Below are positions 45,124-54,328 of a stretch of DNA of 58,487 nt, in pieces. The stretch's first letter is position 1, and each line of letters starts with the position of its first letter. The translations under genes were made by a program, and so were the position numbers. The DNA is from an uncultured Bacillota bacterium (GTDB lineage: Bacteria > Bacillota > Dehalobacteriia > UBA7702), in contig CADBQN010000050.1 of the NCBI GenBank assembly GCA_902796855.1, positions 1 through 58,487 of the forward strand. Reading direction: 5' to 3'. The notes beneath the pieces were generated by a model that worked only from the letters and a program-made list of their open reading frames with translations, was not told the origin of the DNA and ran no database searches.

Positions 45124-45161
45124 AAAAAGCGAGACCGCATTCGTTCGCGGTCCCGCTTTTT
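45124..45161. terminator. Bidirectional terminator between eutH and the ABC exporter
   Basis: AAAAAGCGAGACCGC pairs with GCGGTCCCGCTTTTT with one mismatch and an 8-nt loop. It serves eutH2 on the plus strand and the exporter permease on the minus strand. Confidence 0.85.
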
Positions 45162-45185
45162 GATGTTTCGGATGTCCGCCGCGGC

Positions 45186-46403
<1,218 letters not shown>

Positions 46404-46463
46404 ATCAAACTCCCCGGGAAACCGCGGCGTCCTTTCGCCGCGTCACTGTCAAAACGATATCCG

Positions 46464-47903
46464 TCACTCTTCCGCGTCGGTGAGGGAGCGGGCGATCATG
46501 CCCTCTTCCAGACCGTCGGGGAGGAGACGGATCACTTCGTCGCCCTCCTCGAGACCGCGGCTGACGGCGATTTTGCCGTCGGCGGAAACGCCGGTCACCA
46601 CGGGACGCTTCTCAATGACGCCGTCGCGGAGGACATAGACAAAGGAGCCGTCTTTGGAAATGTTGACGGCTTCGGCGGGAATGACAAGGGCGCCGGCAAC
46701 GACGGGCATTTCAATGGCGACTTTGGCGTCGCTGCCGTAGACGATGGCGCCGTCGTTGTCATCGATTTTGACTTGGGCCGCCATGACGACGCCGCCTTTT
46801 TCGTTCTTCTGGGCGATGTTGCCGATGGAGCTGACGGTGCCGCTGTACGTTCTGCCGTCGATGGTGATGACGGCGGACTGGCCCTCTTCGACGCGGCTGA
46901 AATCGGCCTTGGCGATGTTGACGTCGACGCAGAGATCCCCCAGGGAGGCCACGGTCATCAGCTCGCCGCCCTGGGTCGCCATATAGCCGCCGGATACCGC
47001 GGCGGCGGCTTCCCCTTCGCCGGCGCTCACGCCGCCGACGGAAATGACGATGCCGTCAAAATCGGCTTTCACACCTTCCTGCCCCTTTTTCAGCGCCTCC
47101 GCGGCGGCGGCGGCTTTCGCCTCGGCCAGAGCGGAGTTTTCCTTCAGCTGGGCGATGCCGTCGGCGGTGAGGGCGCCCTCGTCGCCGTTGGCGGCGGCCT
47201 GCGCCTCGGCAAGAAGGCTCTGGGTCTTTTCGATCTTAGCGTTGACGGAAGCGATCTCGTTATTGACAGAGACCACGGCGGCGTCGGTCGAAGGATCCGC
47301 ACCGGCGGCCTCGGCCTGGCGGGATTTTTCCGCGGCCCGCGTGTTCAGCTCCGCCAGCTTTTTCTGGAGGCTGTCCACCTGGGACTGGTAGTCTTTGACT
47401 TTGGCCCGGGCCTTTTTCGCCGCGGAAATCTTGGCGTTGTTCTGAGCGAGGGCGTCGTTGTTGGCGTGAACCGCGGAGGACTTTTCAAGCTGGGCCGTTT
47501 TGTTTTCCTCTGCCAGCGCCGTACAGTCAAAATTGACGAGGAGATCCCCGGCGCTGACGATGTCGCCCTTTTTCCGAACGACGTCGCCCAGGGGAGCGCT
47601 GACCGGGGCGTAATACGTTTTCGTCACGGTGCTGCCGACGCTGCCGCTCGTATCCACGGTGGAGCGGAGATCTTCCCGGGCGACGGCGACCACCTCGACG
47701 GTGGGGACGGCGCCGCCGCCGAAGATCTGCACGGCAACAATGGCGACGAAAGCAACGGCCAGCAGGGAAACGACGGCGATCAGCGCCGTGATCTTTTTAT
47801 TTTTGCCGAGCTTTGCCCGGACCGCGGCGAACCGGCGGCGGGACGGATCGGATTCTTTTTTTCCGCGGATACCGCGCGGCAGGCGGATCTTTTTTAATTT
47901 CAT
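46464..47903 (-). CDS. MacA/HlyD-like membrane-fusion protein
   Basis: 479-aa periplasmic-adaptor-type protein anchored by one helix (residues about 38-60, ITALIAVVSLLAVAFVAIVAVQIF) after a basic N-terminus. A split lipoyl/barrel-sandwich domain (TVDTSGSVGSTVTKTYYAPVSAPLGDVVRKKGDIVSAGDLLVNFD) encloses a long coiled-coil hairpin (about 135-285, rich in Ala, Lys, Glu), then beta-barrel and C-terminal parts (SAVITIDGRTYSGTVSSIGNIA, ALVIPAEAVNISKDGSFVYVL). It pairs with the ATPase and permease encoded on each side. The start overlaps the ATPase stop by 4 nt (ATGA). Confidence 0.9.
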   Translation of the reverse strand: MKLKKIRLPRGIRGKKESDPSRRRFAAVRAKLGKNKKITALIAVVSLLAVAFVAIVAVQIFGGGAVPTVEVVAVAREDLRSTVDTSGSVGSTVTKTYYAPVSAPLGDVVRKKGDIVSAGDLLVNFDCTALAEENKTAQLEKSSAVHANNDALAQNNAKISAAKKARAKVKDYQSQVDSLQKKLAELNTRAAEKSRQAEAAGADPSTDAAVVSVNNEIASVNAKIEKTQSLLAEAQAAANGDEGALTADGIAQLKENSALAEAKAAAAAEALKKGQEGVKADFDGIVISVGGVSAGEGEAAAAVSGGYMATQGGELMTVASLGDLCVDVNIAKADFSRVEEGQSAVITIDGRTYSGTVSSIGNIAQKNEKGGVVMAAQVKIDDNDGAIVYGSDAKVAIEMPVVAGALVIPAEAVNISKDGSFVYVLRDGVIEKRPVVTGVSADGKIAVSRGLEEGDEVIRLLPDGLEEGMIARSLTDAEE

Positions 47904-48646
47904 AGCGTGCTCTCCTTATCGGGTACAGGTAAAACAGGTTCCGGCGGGGACATCGTGGCATCTTCGCGGACGGAGTCCGAGGCGACGCGGCCGTCCAGAA
48001 TGCGGACACAGCGCTTCGCTTCGGCGGCGATATCGTCGTCGTGGGTGATGAGGACGACGGTCCTGCCCTCTTCGTTGAGGCGGTGGAGGATGGCCATGAT
48101 CTCCCGGCTGGAAGCCGAATCCAGATTGCCGGTGGGTTCGTCGGCGAGGATCAGCGGCGGCGAACCGGCGATGGCCCTGGCGATGGCGACGCGCTGTTGC
48201 TGACCGCCGGACATTTCCGCCGGTTTGTGGCTCATCCGCGATTCCAGACCGACGACGCGGAGGGACGCTTCCGCCAGGGCGCGGCGTTCCTTCCGTCCCA
48301 TGCCCCGGTAGATCAGGGGCAGCTCCACATTTTCCACGGCGCTGAGACCGGGGATGAGGTTGAACCCCTGAAAGATGAAGCCGATCTCCCGGTTGCGGAC
48401 ATCCGAAAGGTCGTTGTCGTCCATGGCGGCGACATCGCTGCCGTTGAGGCGGTATTCCCCGGAAGTCGGCACGTCGATGCAGCCGAGCATGTTCATGAGG
48501 GTGGATTTCCCGGAGCCGGACTGACCGATGACGGCCACGAATTCCCCTTCCTCCACGGTAAGGGAAACGTGATCCAGCGCCCGGACCTCGTTTTCCCCGG
48601 GGTTATAAATTTTGCATAAATCTCTCACTTCAATCAGTGCCGCCAT
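47900..48646 (-). CDS. MacB/LolD-type ABC exporter ATPase
   Basis: 248-aa ATPase. Walker A is GQSGSGKST, the signature is MSGGQQQR, Walker B is LILADEPTGNLD, and the switch His is in VLITHDDDIA. The MacB/LolD pattern is clear (VGFIFQGFNLIPGLSAVENVELPLIYRGM-like run). The C-terminal 25 residues are Pro/Glu-rich and not conserved. ATG 48646 follows AAAGAGG. It heads the exporter operon behind a leader with a possible attenuator. Confidence 0.92.
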   Translation of the reverse strand: MAALIEVRDLCKIYNPGENEVRALDHVSLTVEEGEFVAVIGQSGSGKSTLMNMLGCIDVPTSGEYRLNGSDVAAMDDNDLSDVRNREIGFIFQGFNLIPGLSAVENVELPLIYRGMGRKERRALAEASLRVVGLESRMSHKPAEMSGGQQQRVAIARAIAGSPPLILADEPTGNLDSASSREIMAILHRLNEEGRTVVLITHDDDIAAEAKRCVRILDGRVASDSVREDATMSPPEPVLPVPDKESTL

Positions 48647-48672
48647 CCTGTTCCTCTTTCCGAATCAACACT

Positions 48673-48735
48673 TCACCATACGGAACCGCATACAAAAAAG
48701 GCGCAGAAAAGAGAGCTGCACGCGCACCTCCCCAC
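48673..48735 (-). CDS. Possible 20-aa Cys-rich leader peptide
   Basis: A short frame begins at GTG 48735, with GGAAAGG 4 nt upstream, and encodes 20 residues, five or so of them Cys or aromatic near the end (CACSSLFCAFFVC), then TGA at 48673. It runs through the terminator-like hairpin at 48694-48725. This arrangement suits ribosome-controlled attenuation of the exporter genes. The evidence is position only; it may be chance. Confidence 0.3.
   Translation of the reverse strand: MGRCACSSLFCAFFVCGSVW
48694..48725 (-). terminator. Leader hairpin with T-run before the ABC exporter
   Basis: On the minus strand GCG-TGCAG pairs with CTGC-GC across a 9-nt loop and is followed by CTTTTTTG. It lies between the promoter at 48756-48784 and the ATPase start, so it would act as an attenuator. 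Confidence 0.5.
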
Positions 48736-48755
48736 TGTGCCTTTCCTCTGCGATT

Positions 48756-48784
48756 ATTGTACAATATCCGGACAAACGGCTCAA
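48756..48784 (-). promoter_or_regulatory. Probable promoter of the ABC exporter operon
   Basis: On the minus strand TTGAGC (48784-48779), 17 bp, TACAAT (48761-48756). Confidence 0.5.
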
Positions 48785-48835
48785 TAAACAAAACCTTAAT
48801 AAATTCTTAAATTTCCGTGAATACGCGAAAAAAAC

Positions 48836-49552
48836 TCAAAACGATCCCGAAACGCTCTTCCCCGTCTCTTTCACGAAAGCGACAACGTCGCTGCCGCGGA
48901 GCATGGTGAGGAACTCGTCGACCTCGCCGCGCCGAGGCAGTTCCGCGGCGACCCAGGCGCCGACGGTGTTTTCAGCGACGCCGATGGACTGGGTCTGAAT
49001 GTTCAGCACCGTCACATGTTCCTCACGCAGAAGCAGGAACAGCTCCCGCAGCGGGACGCCTTCCGTCAGCTCAATATAGAAATGACATTCCCGGGAAAAA
49101 CGGTTCATCCGCAGGTCGACCCGGCCCAACACAAAATAGGTGAGCACGATCAAAAGCAGGATGATGACGGTTCCCTCGAGATAGCCGATCCCCGCGGCCA
49201 GCCCCGTACAGGCACAGGCCCAGAGCCCCGAAGCCGTCGTGAGCCCCCGCACCTCGTTGCGGCCGGTCACGATGATCGTACCGACGCCGAGGAAGCCGAC
49301 GCCGCTGATGACCTGAGCGCCGATGCGGGCCAGATCGACGTTGGCGCCGGGAAACTGATAATAGATGTATTCCCCGACAATCATCGTCAGCGCCGAGCCG
49401 ACACAGACGAGGACATGGGTTTTGAGGCCCGCGCCGCGGTTGCGGTATTCCCGCTCAAAGCCGATGATCATGCCGACAAGCATGGCCAAAAGCAGACGCA
49501 AAAAAACGGAAGCGGTGCTCCAGCCGTGGATCGTATCGAGAAGAAAAGTCAT
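48836..49552 (-). CDS. MgtC/SapB family membrane protein
   Basis: 238-aa protein with the MgtC/SapB core of four to five helices (LRLLLAMLVGMIIGFEREYRNRGAGLKTHVLVCVGSALTMIVGEY; RIGAQVISGVGFLGVGTII; VRGLTTASGLWACACTGLAAGIGYLEGT) and a C-terminal cytoplasmic ACT-like domain (about 150-238). MgtC proteins help cells survive low Mg2+ or modulate ATP synthase in pathogens; the role elsewhere is open. ATG 49552 follows AAAGGAGG; the longer open frame to 49633 lacks a ribosome site. Transcription is away from csoR. Confidence 0.9.
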   Translation of the reverse strand: MTFLLDTIHGWSTASVFLRLLLAMLVGMIIGFEREYRNRGAGLKTHVLVCVGSALTMIVGEYIYYQFPGANVDLARIGAQVISGVGFLGVGTIIVTGRNEVRGLTTASGLWACACTGLAAGIGYLEGTVIILLLIVLTYFVLGRVDLRMNRFSRECHFYIELTEGVPLRELFLLLREEHVTVLNIQTQSIGVAENTVGAWVAAELPRRGEVDEFLTMLRGSDVVAFVKETGKSVSGSF

Positions 49553-49684
49553 CGTTCCGTTCCTCCTTTCCGTAACGCAGACCATTGTCCGTCCCTTTAA
49601 AAAAAGCATATCATCTCCCCCCGGAAAAGTCAACTCAGCGGAGGAACGGCAAAGAAACGGCGCGTGAAAACGGGGCGCGCCTCA

Positions 49685-49713
49685 TTGACAAAGGCGCGGC
49701 GGCCATTTATAAT
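49685..49713 (+). promoter_or_regulatory. Consensus promoter of csoR
   Basis: TTGACA (49685-49690), 17 bp, TATAAT (49708-49713). No CsoR-type palindrome overlaps it. Confidence 0.8.
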
Positions 49714-49789
49714 AAGATGTGTGCGCTTAAGGAATCACGAAAGCACCCGTTTTCGCGGTCCCTTAATAAAGGAAAGGATCCCCGAGACA

Positions 49790-50065
49790 ATGAAACAGTG
49801 TATGGACACGGAAAACCTCCACCGCCGGCTGAAAAAAGCGGCGGGGCAGGTCAGCGCCATCGACCGCATGATCGACGAGGACGTTCCCTGCGAGGAAATT
49901 CTGCTCCAGATCAACGCCGCCAAATCGGCGCTGCACAAGTGCGGCCAGATCATTCTGGAAGGACACATCCGGCACTGCGTCCGCGACGGCATTGAAAGCG
50001 GCGACAGCGACGAGACCGTCAGAAAATTCACCAAAGCCGTGGAACGGTTCGCCAATCTCTCCTGA
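49790..50065 (+). CDS. csoR: CsoR-family copper-sensing repressor
   Basis: 91-aa all-helical metal-sensing repressor of the CsoR/RcnR family. The Cu(I) site is complete: Cys in VPCEEIL, His 25 residues later in EGHIRHC, and Cys 4 residues after that, the C-H-C fingerprint of true CsoR. The N-terminal LHRRLKKAAGQVSAIDRMI is the usual DNA-facing helix. The start is ATG 49790 with AAAGGAAAGGA upstream; the frame is open from 49664. Metal binding releases it from DNA. Two CsoR-like boxes lie at the promoter of the next gene, a P1B ATPase. Confidence 0.9.
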   Translation: MKQCMDTENLHRRLKKAAGQVSAIDRMIDEDVPCEEILLQINAAKSALHKCGQIILEGHIRHCVRDGIESGDSDETVRKFTKAVERFANLS

Positions 50066-50129
50066 CCGCCGCGCGGATACCAAAACACAGATAAAACAGT
50101 CGGTTCCGGCTGTTTTTTTATTTTGCCCC

Positions 50130-50180
50130 TTGACAAATATACCCCACGGGGGTATAATGACAATACCCTTAGGGGGTATG
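50130..50180 (+). promoter_or_regulatory. Promoter and two CsoR operators of the P1B ATPase
   Basis: TTGACA (50130-50135), 17 bp, TATAAT (50153-50158). The spacer is itself a palindrome TATACCCCACGGGGGTATA (50138-50156), and a second box ATACCCTTAGGGGGTAT lies at 50163-50179 over the transcription start. Both match the C/G-rich core of known CsoR boxes. Confidence 0.85.
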
Positions 50181-50320
50181 GGTATTTTGCCCACTTTCCA
50201 TCGTAACTTTCCTTATTTTGTTCCCGCCTCGGCAACCCGGGGGAAAGGGCCGGACGTATGTGCGCTTTGGCGTCCGCCCTTTCCCGCCGCAGGCGCGAAG
50301 CATCAAAAGGGGGTCTCATC

Positions 50321-52258
50321 ATGCACAGGCTCATCACTCAGGCGGAAAAGGCTTTGTCCCTGGGCGGTGTAAAAAAAGACGCCGCTCTGGTAATCATCGC
50401 CGGAACGGCGTTGATTTTCAGCTTTTTCCGGCCGTCTTCGGTTCCCTTCGATCCGGCCTGGATCGCCATTCTCCTCTGCGGCACGCCCATCGTCATCGAG
50501 GCCGTCATCGGCCTCGTCACCGAATTTGACGTCACCGCCGACGTCCTCGTGGCCTGCGCCCTGATCGCCTCCGTCTGCATCGGGGAGACTTTTGCCGCCG
50601 GGGAAGTCGCCGTCATCATGCGGTTGGGCGGTCTGCTGGAAAACATGACCGTGGCGAGGGCCCGGGCCGGCATTGAAAAACTCGTGAAACTGACGCCGAC
50701 AACGGCGCGGCGGCTGGAGGACGGCGGCGAGACGGTCATCAACGCCGGGGAAGTCCGCGTCGGCGACATCCTCTCGGTCCGCCCCGGCGAGACCGTCGCC
50801 GTCGACGGCGTCATCCTCCGGGGGGAGACCTCCGTCAACCAGGCGGTGATGACCGGGGAATCCCTGCCCGTGGATAAGACCGTCGGCGACGAGGTCTTCA
50901 GCGGCACCGTCAACCAATACGGCGCCTTTGAGATGAGGGCCGCCAAGGTCGGCGAGGACAGCTCCGTGCAGCGGATGATCCGGCTCGTCCAATCCGCCGA
51001 CGCCGACAAGGCGAAAATCGTCTCTCTGGCCGACCGCTGGGCCGTCTGGATCGTCCTCATCGCCTTTTCCACGGCGCTGATCACCTGGTTCGTCACCGGG
51101 GAGATCCTCCGCGCCGTGACGATCCTCGTCGTCTTCTGTCCCTGCGCCCTGGTGCTGGCGACGCCGACGGCGATCATGGCCGGCATCGGCAACGTGACCA
51201 GACACGGTTTTCTCGTTCGGGAGGGCGACGCCCTGGAGCGGCTGGCCCGCGTTTCCCGCGTCGCCTTCGACAAGACCGGCACCCTGACCCACGGAAAACC
51301 CGCCGTGACCGAGGTCCGCGGCGTGACCATGAGCGAAGAGGAGCTCTACCGCCTCGCCGCCGCCGCGGAAAGCGCCTCGGAGCACCCCCTGGGCAAAGCC
51401 GTCGCCGCCTGTTATCAAAGGGAGCGCGGCCGCCACGGCGCGGACGTCCGTGATTTTCGGATGATCCCCGGCCGCGGCGTCCGCGCCGAAGTGGACGGCA
51501 GGACCGTCATCGCCGGCAGTGAAACGATGCTGACGGAACAGGGCATCGCCCTTGGTGAAACGGCGGCACGGCAAGCCGCGAAGAGCCGGGAGAAGGGCGC
51601 GGCGCTGGTCTTCGTCGCCGTCGACGGCGCTTTCGCCGGGCTCATCGCCCTCACCGACACGCTGCGGCCCGAGAGCGGGACGACGGCGGCGCGCCTCGTT
51701 TCCCTCGGCGTGACGCCGACGATGCTCACCGGCGACAGCGAAAAAGCCGCCGCGGCCACCGCCGCGGCCTGCGGCATCAGCGATTTCCGCGGGGAGTGCC
51801 TCCCCGAGGATAAACTGGCTTACATCAGCGCCCTGCGGGAGCGGGGCGAAGAGATCGCCATGATCGGCGACGGCGTCAACGACGCGCCGGCGCTGAAAAA
51901 GGCTTCCGTCGGCATCGCCATGGGCGGCGTCGGCAGCGACATCGCCGTGGAAGCCGCCGGCATCGTCCTCGTCGACGACGAAGTCAGGGAACTGCCGCAC
52001 CTTTTCGCCCTGTCACGGCGGATGATGTTCGTCATCAAGGGGAACCTCACCTTCTCGATGGTCCTGAACTTTACCGCCCTGGCCCTGGCGGTCGCGGGCG
52101 TCCTCAGCCCCGTTGTCGGCGCCCTCGTGCACAATGCCGGTTCCGTTTTCGTCATCATCAACTCGGCGCTGCTGCTGAAATGGAAACAAAGACCGAATGG
52201 ACAGAAGCGGCGCGGCGGCGTGCCCCGATACCGCTCCGCCGCGGCGGAAGAGAGCTGA
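50321..52258 (+). CDS. CsoR-controlled P1B-type ATPase without HMA domain, atypical helix 8
   Basis: 645-aa metal-exporting P-type ATPase. It has MTGESLP, the membrane metal site FCPCALVLATPTAI, AFDKTGTLTHGKP, SEHPLGKA, MLTGDSEKA and IGDGVNDAPALKKAS. No N-terminal HMA domain is present. The last helices read FSMVLNFTALALAVAGVLSPVVGALVHNAGSVFVIINS, an HNAGSV pattern, not the M-x2-SS of Cu(I) pumps nor the D-x-G of Zn/Cd pumps. Its metal is therefore uncertain by sequence, although CsoR boxes at its promoter imply copper. ATG 50321 follows AAGGGGG; the frame is open from 50258. The last 20 residues are basic and poorly conserved. The leader of about 155 nt holds no further feature that I recognise. 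Confidence 0.9.
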   Translation: MHRLITQAEKALSLGGVKKDAALVIIAGTALIFSFFRPSSVPFDPAWIAILLCGTPIVIEAVIGLVTEFDVTADVLVACALIASVCIGETFAAGEVAVIMRLGGLLENMTVARARAGIEKLVKLTPTTARRLEDGGETVINAGEVRVGDILSVRPGETVAVDGVILRGETSVNQAVMTGESLPVDKTVGDEVFSGTVNQYGAFEMRAAKVGEDSSVQRMIRLVQSADADKAKIVSLADRWAVWIVLIAFSTALITWFVTGEILRAVTILVVFCPCALVLATPTAIMAGIGNVTRHGFLVREGDALERLARVSRVAFDKTGTLTHGKPAVTEVRGVTMSEEELYRLAAAAESASEHPLGKAVAACYQRERGRHGADVRDFRMIPGRGVRAEVDGRTVIAGSETMLTEQGIALGETAARQAAKSREKGAALVFVAVDGAFAGLIALTDTLRPESGTTAARLVSLGVTPTMLTGDSEKAAAATAAACGISDFRGECLPEDKLAYISALRERGEEIAMIGDGVNDAPALKKASVGIAMGGVGSDIAVEAAGIVLVDDEVRELPHLFALSRRMMFVIKGNLTFSMVLNFTALALAVAGVLSPVVGALVHNAGSVFVIINSALLLKWKQRPNGQKRRGGVPRYRSAAAEES

Positions 52259-52300
52259 CGCGCGGCGGCAGGACAAAGGCCGCGAAACCACCGCAAAAAA

Positions 52301-52340
52301 ACGGAGTACGAAGGATGTATTTCATCACTTCGTACTCCGT
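52301..52340. terminator. Bidirectional terminator
   Basis: ACGGAGTACGAA (52301-52312) pairs perfectly with TTCGTACTCCGT (52329-52340). T-runs follow on both strands. It separates the P1B ATPase from the tannase-like gene. Confidence 0.85.
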
Positions 52341-52368
52341 TGTTATTTTTTCAGCGCGTCAGCACGGG

Positions 52369-54252
52369 TCATTTCAGACACTCGCCGATCCAATCAATCA
52401 GGTTTTCCGTGCTGTCGCCGGTACGTTCGGCGGTTGTGTGTCCCTGTCCCCAGACAGTTTCAAAGTCAACATCCGCCGCGCCGGAAGCGGCAAGGGCCAG
52501 AGCCAAATTCATTTCGGTGGTAAGGGAGGTGTCGCTCTGCTCAATGCCGCTGCGGATACGCCAGTAAGGAGCCACGGAGGACGTCCCCGCGCCGTCGTAA
52601 CCGTCACAGAGGAAGTACATGGGATTGTACATCGCCTGGCGGATCAGGGAAGAGACGCCGAGACTGTCCGTCTCTTCCAGATCGGCGGCATACTCCGCGG
52701 CGCAAGCGTCGTTGTAGTCGCCGAACGCGGCGTAATCGCCGCCGTTTTCGGCGAGGAGCCCGGCAAGGACGCTGTCGAAGTGGAGAGCGTCGCTTTCACC
52801 GGTGCCGAACACTTTGTTCTCCGCCTGTTCCCGGTCGAGATCGTCAAAGGCCGCCACATCTTTGGACGCGTTCTTACAATGCTTCACGAAGGCCGCCACA
52901 TCAGTAATGGAAGCGGTATTCGAAGCGGCGTCGTAGCGGATCCATTCCTCGTCACCGTTCAGCGCGTCAATGTAATCCTGCGCTGTTTCATAAGTTACCG
53001 AAGCCTCGCCGTCGAAAGACGCCTCATCGGAAGAACCTTTTTCCTTATCGTCGGAAGGCTTCCCGCCGGAAGGTTTTTCGCCGGAGGGAGGTCCCTCTTT
53101 TTCTCCGCTGTCAGCGCCGTTTCCCTGGGAAGACTCCGTGGAGACCGCTGAATCACTTTCGGAGCCATCCCGCGAATCGGGAGCGCCGGAAGGTTCCCCG
53201 TCACCGGATCCGCCGCCGGAAGTATAGGGAAACGCCGTATCGGCAAGGAAATGATTGAGGGAAGTTTCGATGGTATTGAGAAGATATTCGTAATAAGTGC
53301 CGTCGGTATAGATGCCGTCACCGGAAGCGGCAAGGGTCAGGACAGTGCCGTCCTCGGCGGTGAGACCGAGATCGTTGATGTAGGCGGCATAGGCCTCGGC
53401 GAGATCGTCGGAAAGCGCGGACGTCCAGGTATCATCGCTTCTCGTGCCGCTGTCGCTGTATTGGCCCATCATCCATTCGTAGGCTTCGTCGGCCTCATCC
53501 AGGGCGGTAATAGGACACCAGCACATCGCGCCGCAAACGGCGTCGCTGAGCGCGTTGCCGTCCTTGTCTGTCATCGCCGCGCCGATGGCCTCCAGATAGG
53601 GCGTATAGAGGTCGCTGTCACCGCTGGCCCCCAAGACGGCGCATTGGGCGCCGCCGCCGCTGTGACCAAAGACGAAAACGGCGTTGCTGTCACCGGGGAG
53701 AACGTCCTCGTTATAGCGCAGATAGCGGATGGCGGCTTTTAAGTCGGTCACGCCCCAGGGCGCGCCGCCGTCGTAGGCAGAGCCGTCGCTGTTTTCACCG
53801 TTGTCGCGGCCGCGGCAGCCGGCATATACATAGATAAAACCGGCTTCCAGATAATCCGAAGCGTCCCGATAGCTGTATTCCGTCGGCGCTTCCTGGGCGG
53901 CATAGCCGGCGGTATTGACCGGCAGCACCAGCGGCGCCGTCGCCGCGGTATAACCGTTGACTTCGCCTTCGTCATTGACGGTACAGGTATACGTTCCGTC
54001 GCCGTTGTCCTCACCGTCCAGATAGGCGCCGGGAACGTAAATGCCAAAGGACTCATACGCGTCGGCGGCGGGAGAACCGCAGTAGACAACGTTAATCTGC
54101 CAATAGACGTCGTTGTCCGCGTCGTACTGCCAGGCGCCTTCGTCAAAGGTCAGGGAGACCGCGGCGGCGTTTTTTTCCGCTCCGCAGCCGCAGAGGGACG
54201 CCGTGATCGTGAAAACGGTCAGCAAAACCAATGCTTTTTTCCATAAAGTCAT
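52369..54252 (-). CDS. Tannase-like alpha/beta-hydrolase lipoprotein
   Basis: 627-aa exported esterase-like protein. The signal peptide ends at a lipobox LCGC with acylated Cys23. The first half resembles bacterial tannase or feruloyl-esterase-like hydrolases: GCRGRDNGENSDG, VTDLKAAIRYLRYNEDVLPGDSNAVFVFGHSGGGAQ with nucleophile Ser198. The C-terminal part supplies the expected acid and His (IEQSDTSLTTE, D574; VWGQGHTTAERTGD, H605). Residues about 345-412 form a low-complexity Gly/Ser/Glu/Asp/Lys insert not typical of the family. ATG 54252 follows AGGAGG; the frame is open to 54282. It lies 76 bp downstream of the sensor kinase and may be cotranscribed with it. Natural substrate unknown: plant gallate or ferulate esters are candidates. 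Confidence 0.8.
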   Translation of the reverse strand: MTLWKKALVLLTVFTITASLCGCGAEKNAAAVSLTFDEGAWQYDADNDVYWQINVVYCGSPAADAYESFGIYVPGAYLDGEDNGDGTYTCTVNDEGEVNGYTAATAPLVLPVNTAGYAAQEAPTEYSYRDASDYLEAGFIYVYAGCRGRDNGENSDGSAYDGGAPWGVTDLKAAIRYLRYNEDVLPGDSNAVFVFGHSGGGAQCAVLGASGDSDLYTPYLEAIGAAMTDKDGNALSDAVCGAMCWCPITALDEADEAYEWMMGQYSDSGTRSDDTWTSALSDDLAEAYAAYINDLGLTAEDGTVLTLAASGDGIYTDGTYYEYLLNTIETSLNHFLADTAFPYTSGGGSGDGEPSGAPDSRDGSESDSAVSTESSQGNGADSGEKEGPPSGEKPSGGKPSDDKEKGSSDEASFDGEASVTYETAQDYIDALNGDEEWIRYDAASNTASITDVAAFVKHCKNASKDVAAFDDLDREQAENKVFGTGESDALHFDSVLAGLLAENGGDYAAFGDYNDACAAEYAADLEETDSLGVSSLIRQAMYNPMYFLCDGYDGAGTSSVAPYWRIRSGIEQSDTSLTTEMNLALALAASGAADVDFETVWGQGHTTAERTGDSTENLIDWIGECLK

Positions 54253-54328
54253 TTTCTTTTCCTCCTGTCGTTTCATTTTCAACGTTTTCCCAATGATACG
54301 GTAAAAAGATGGAAGTTTTATTGAAACT

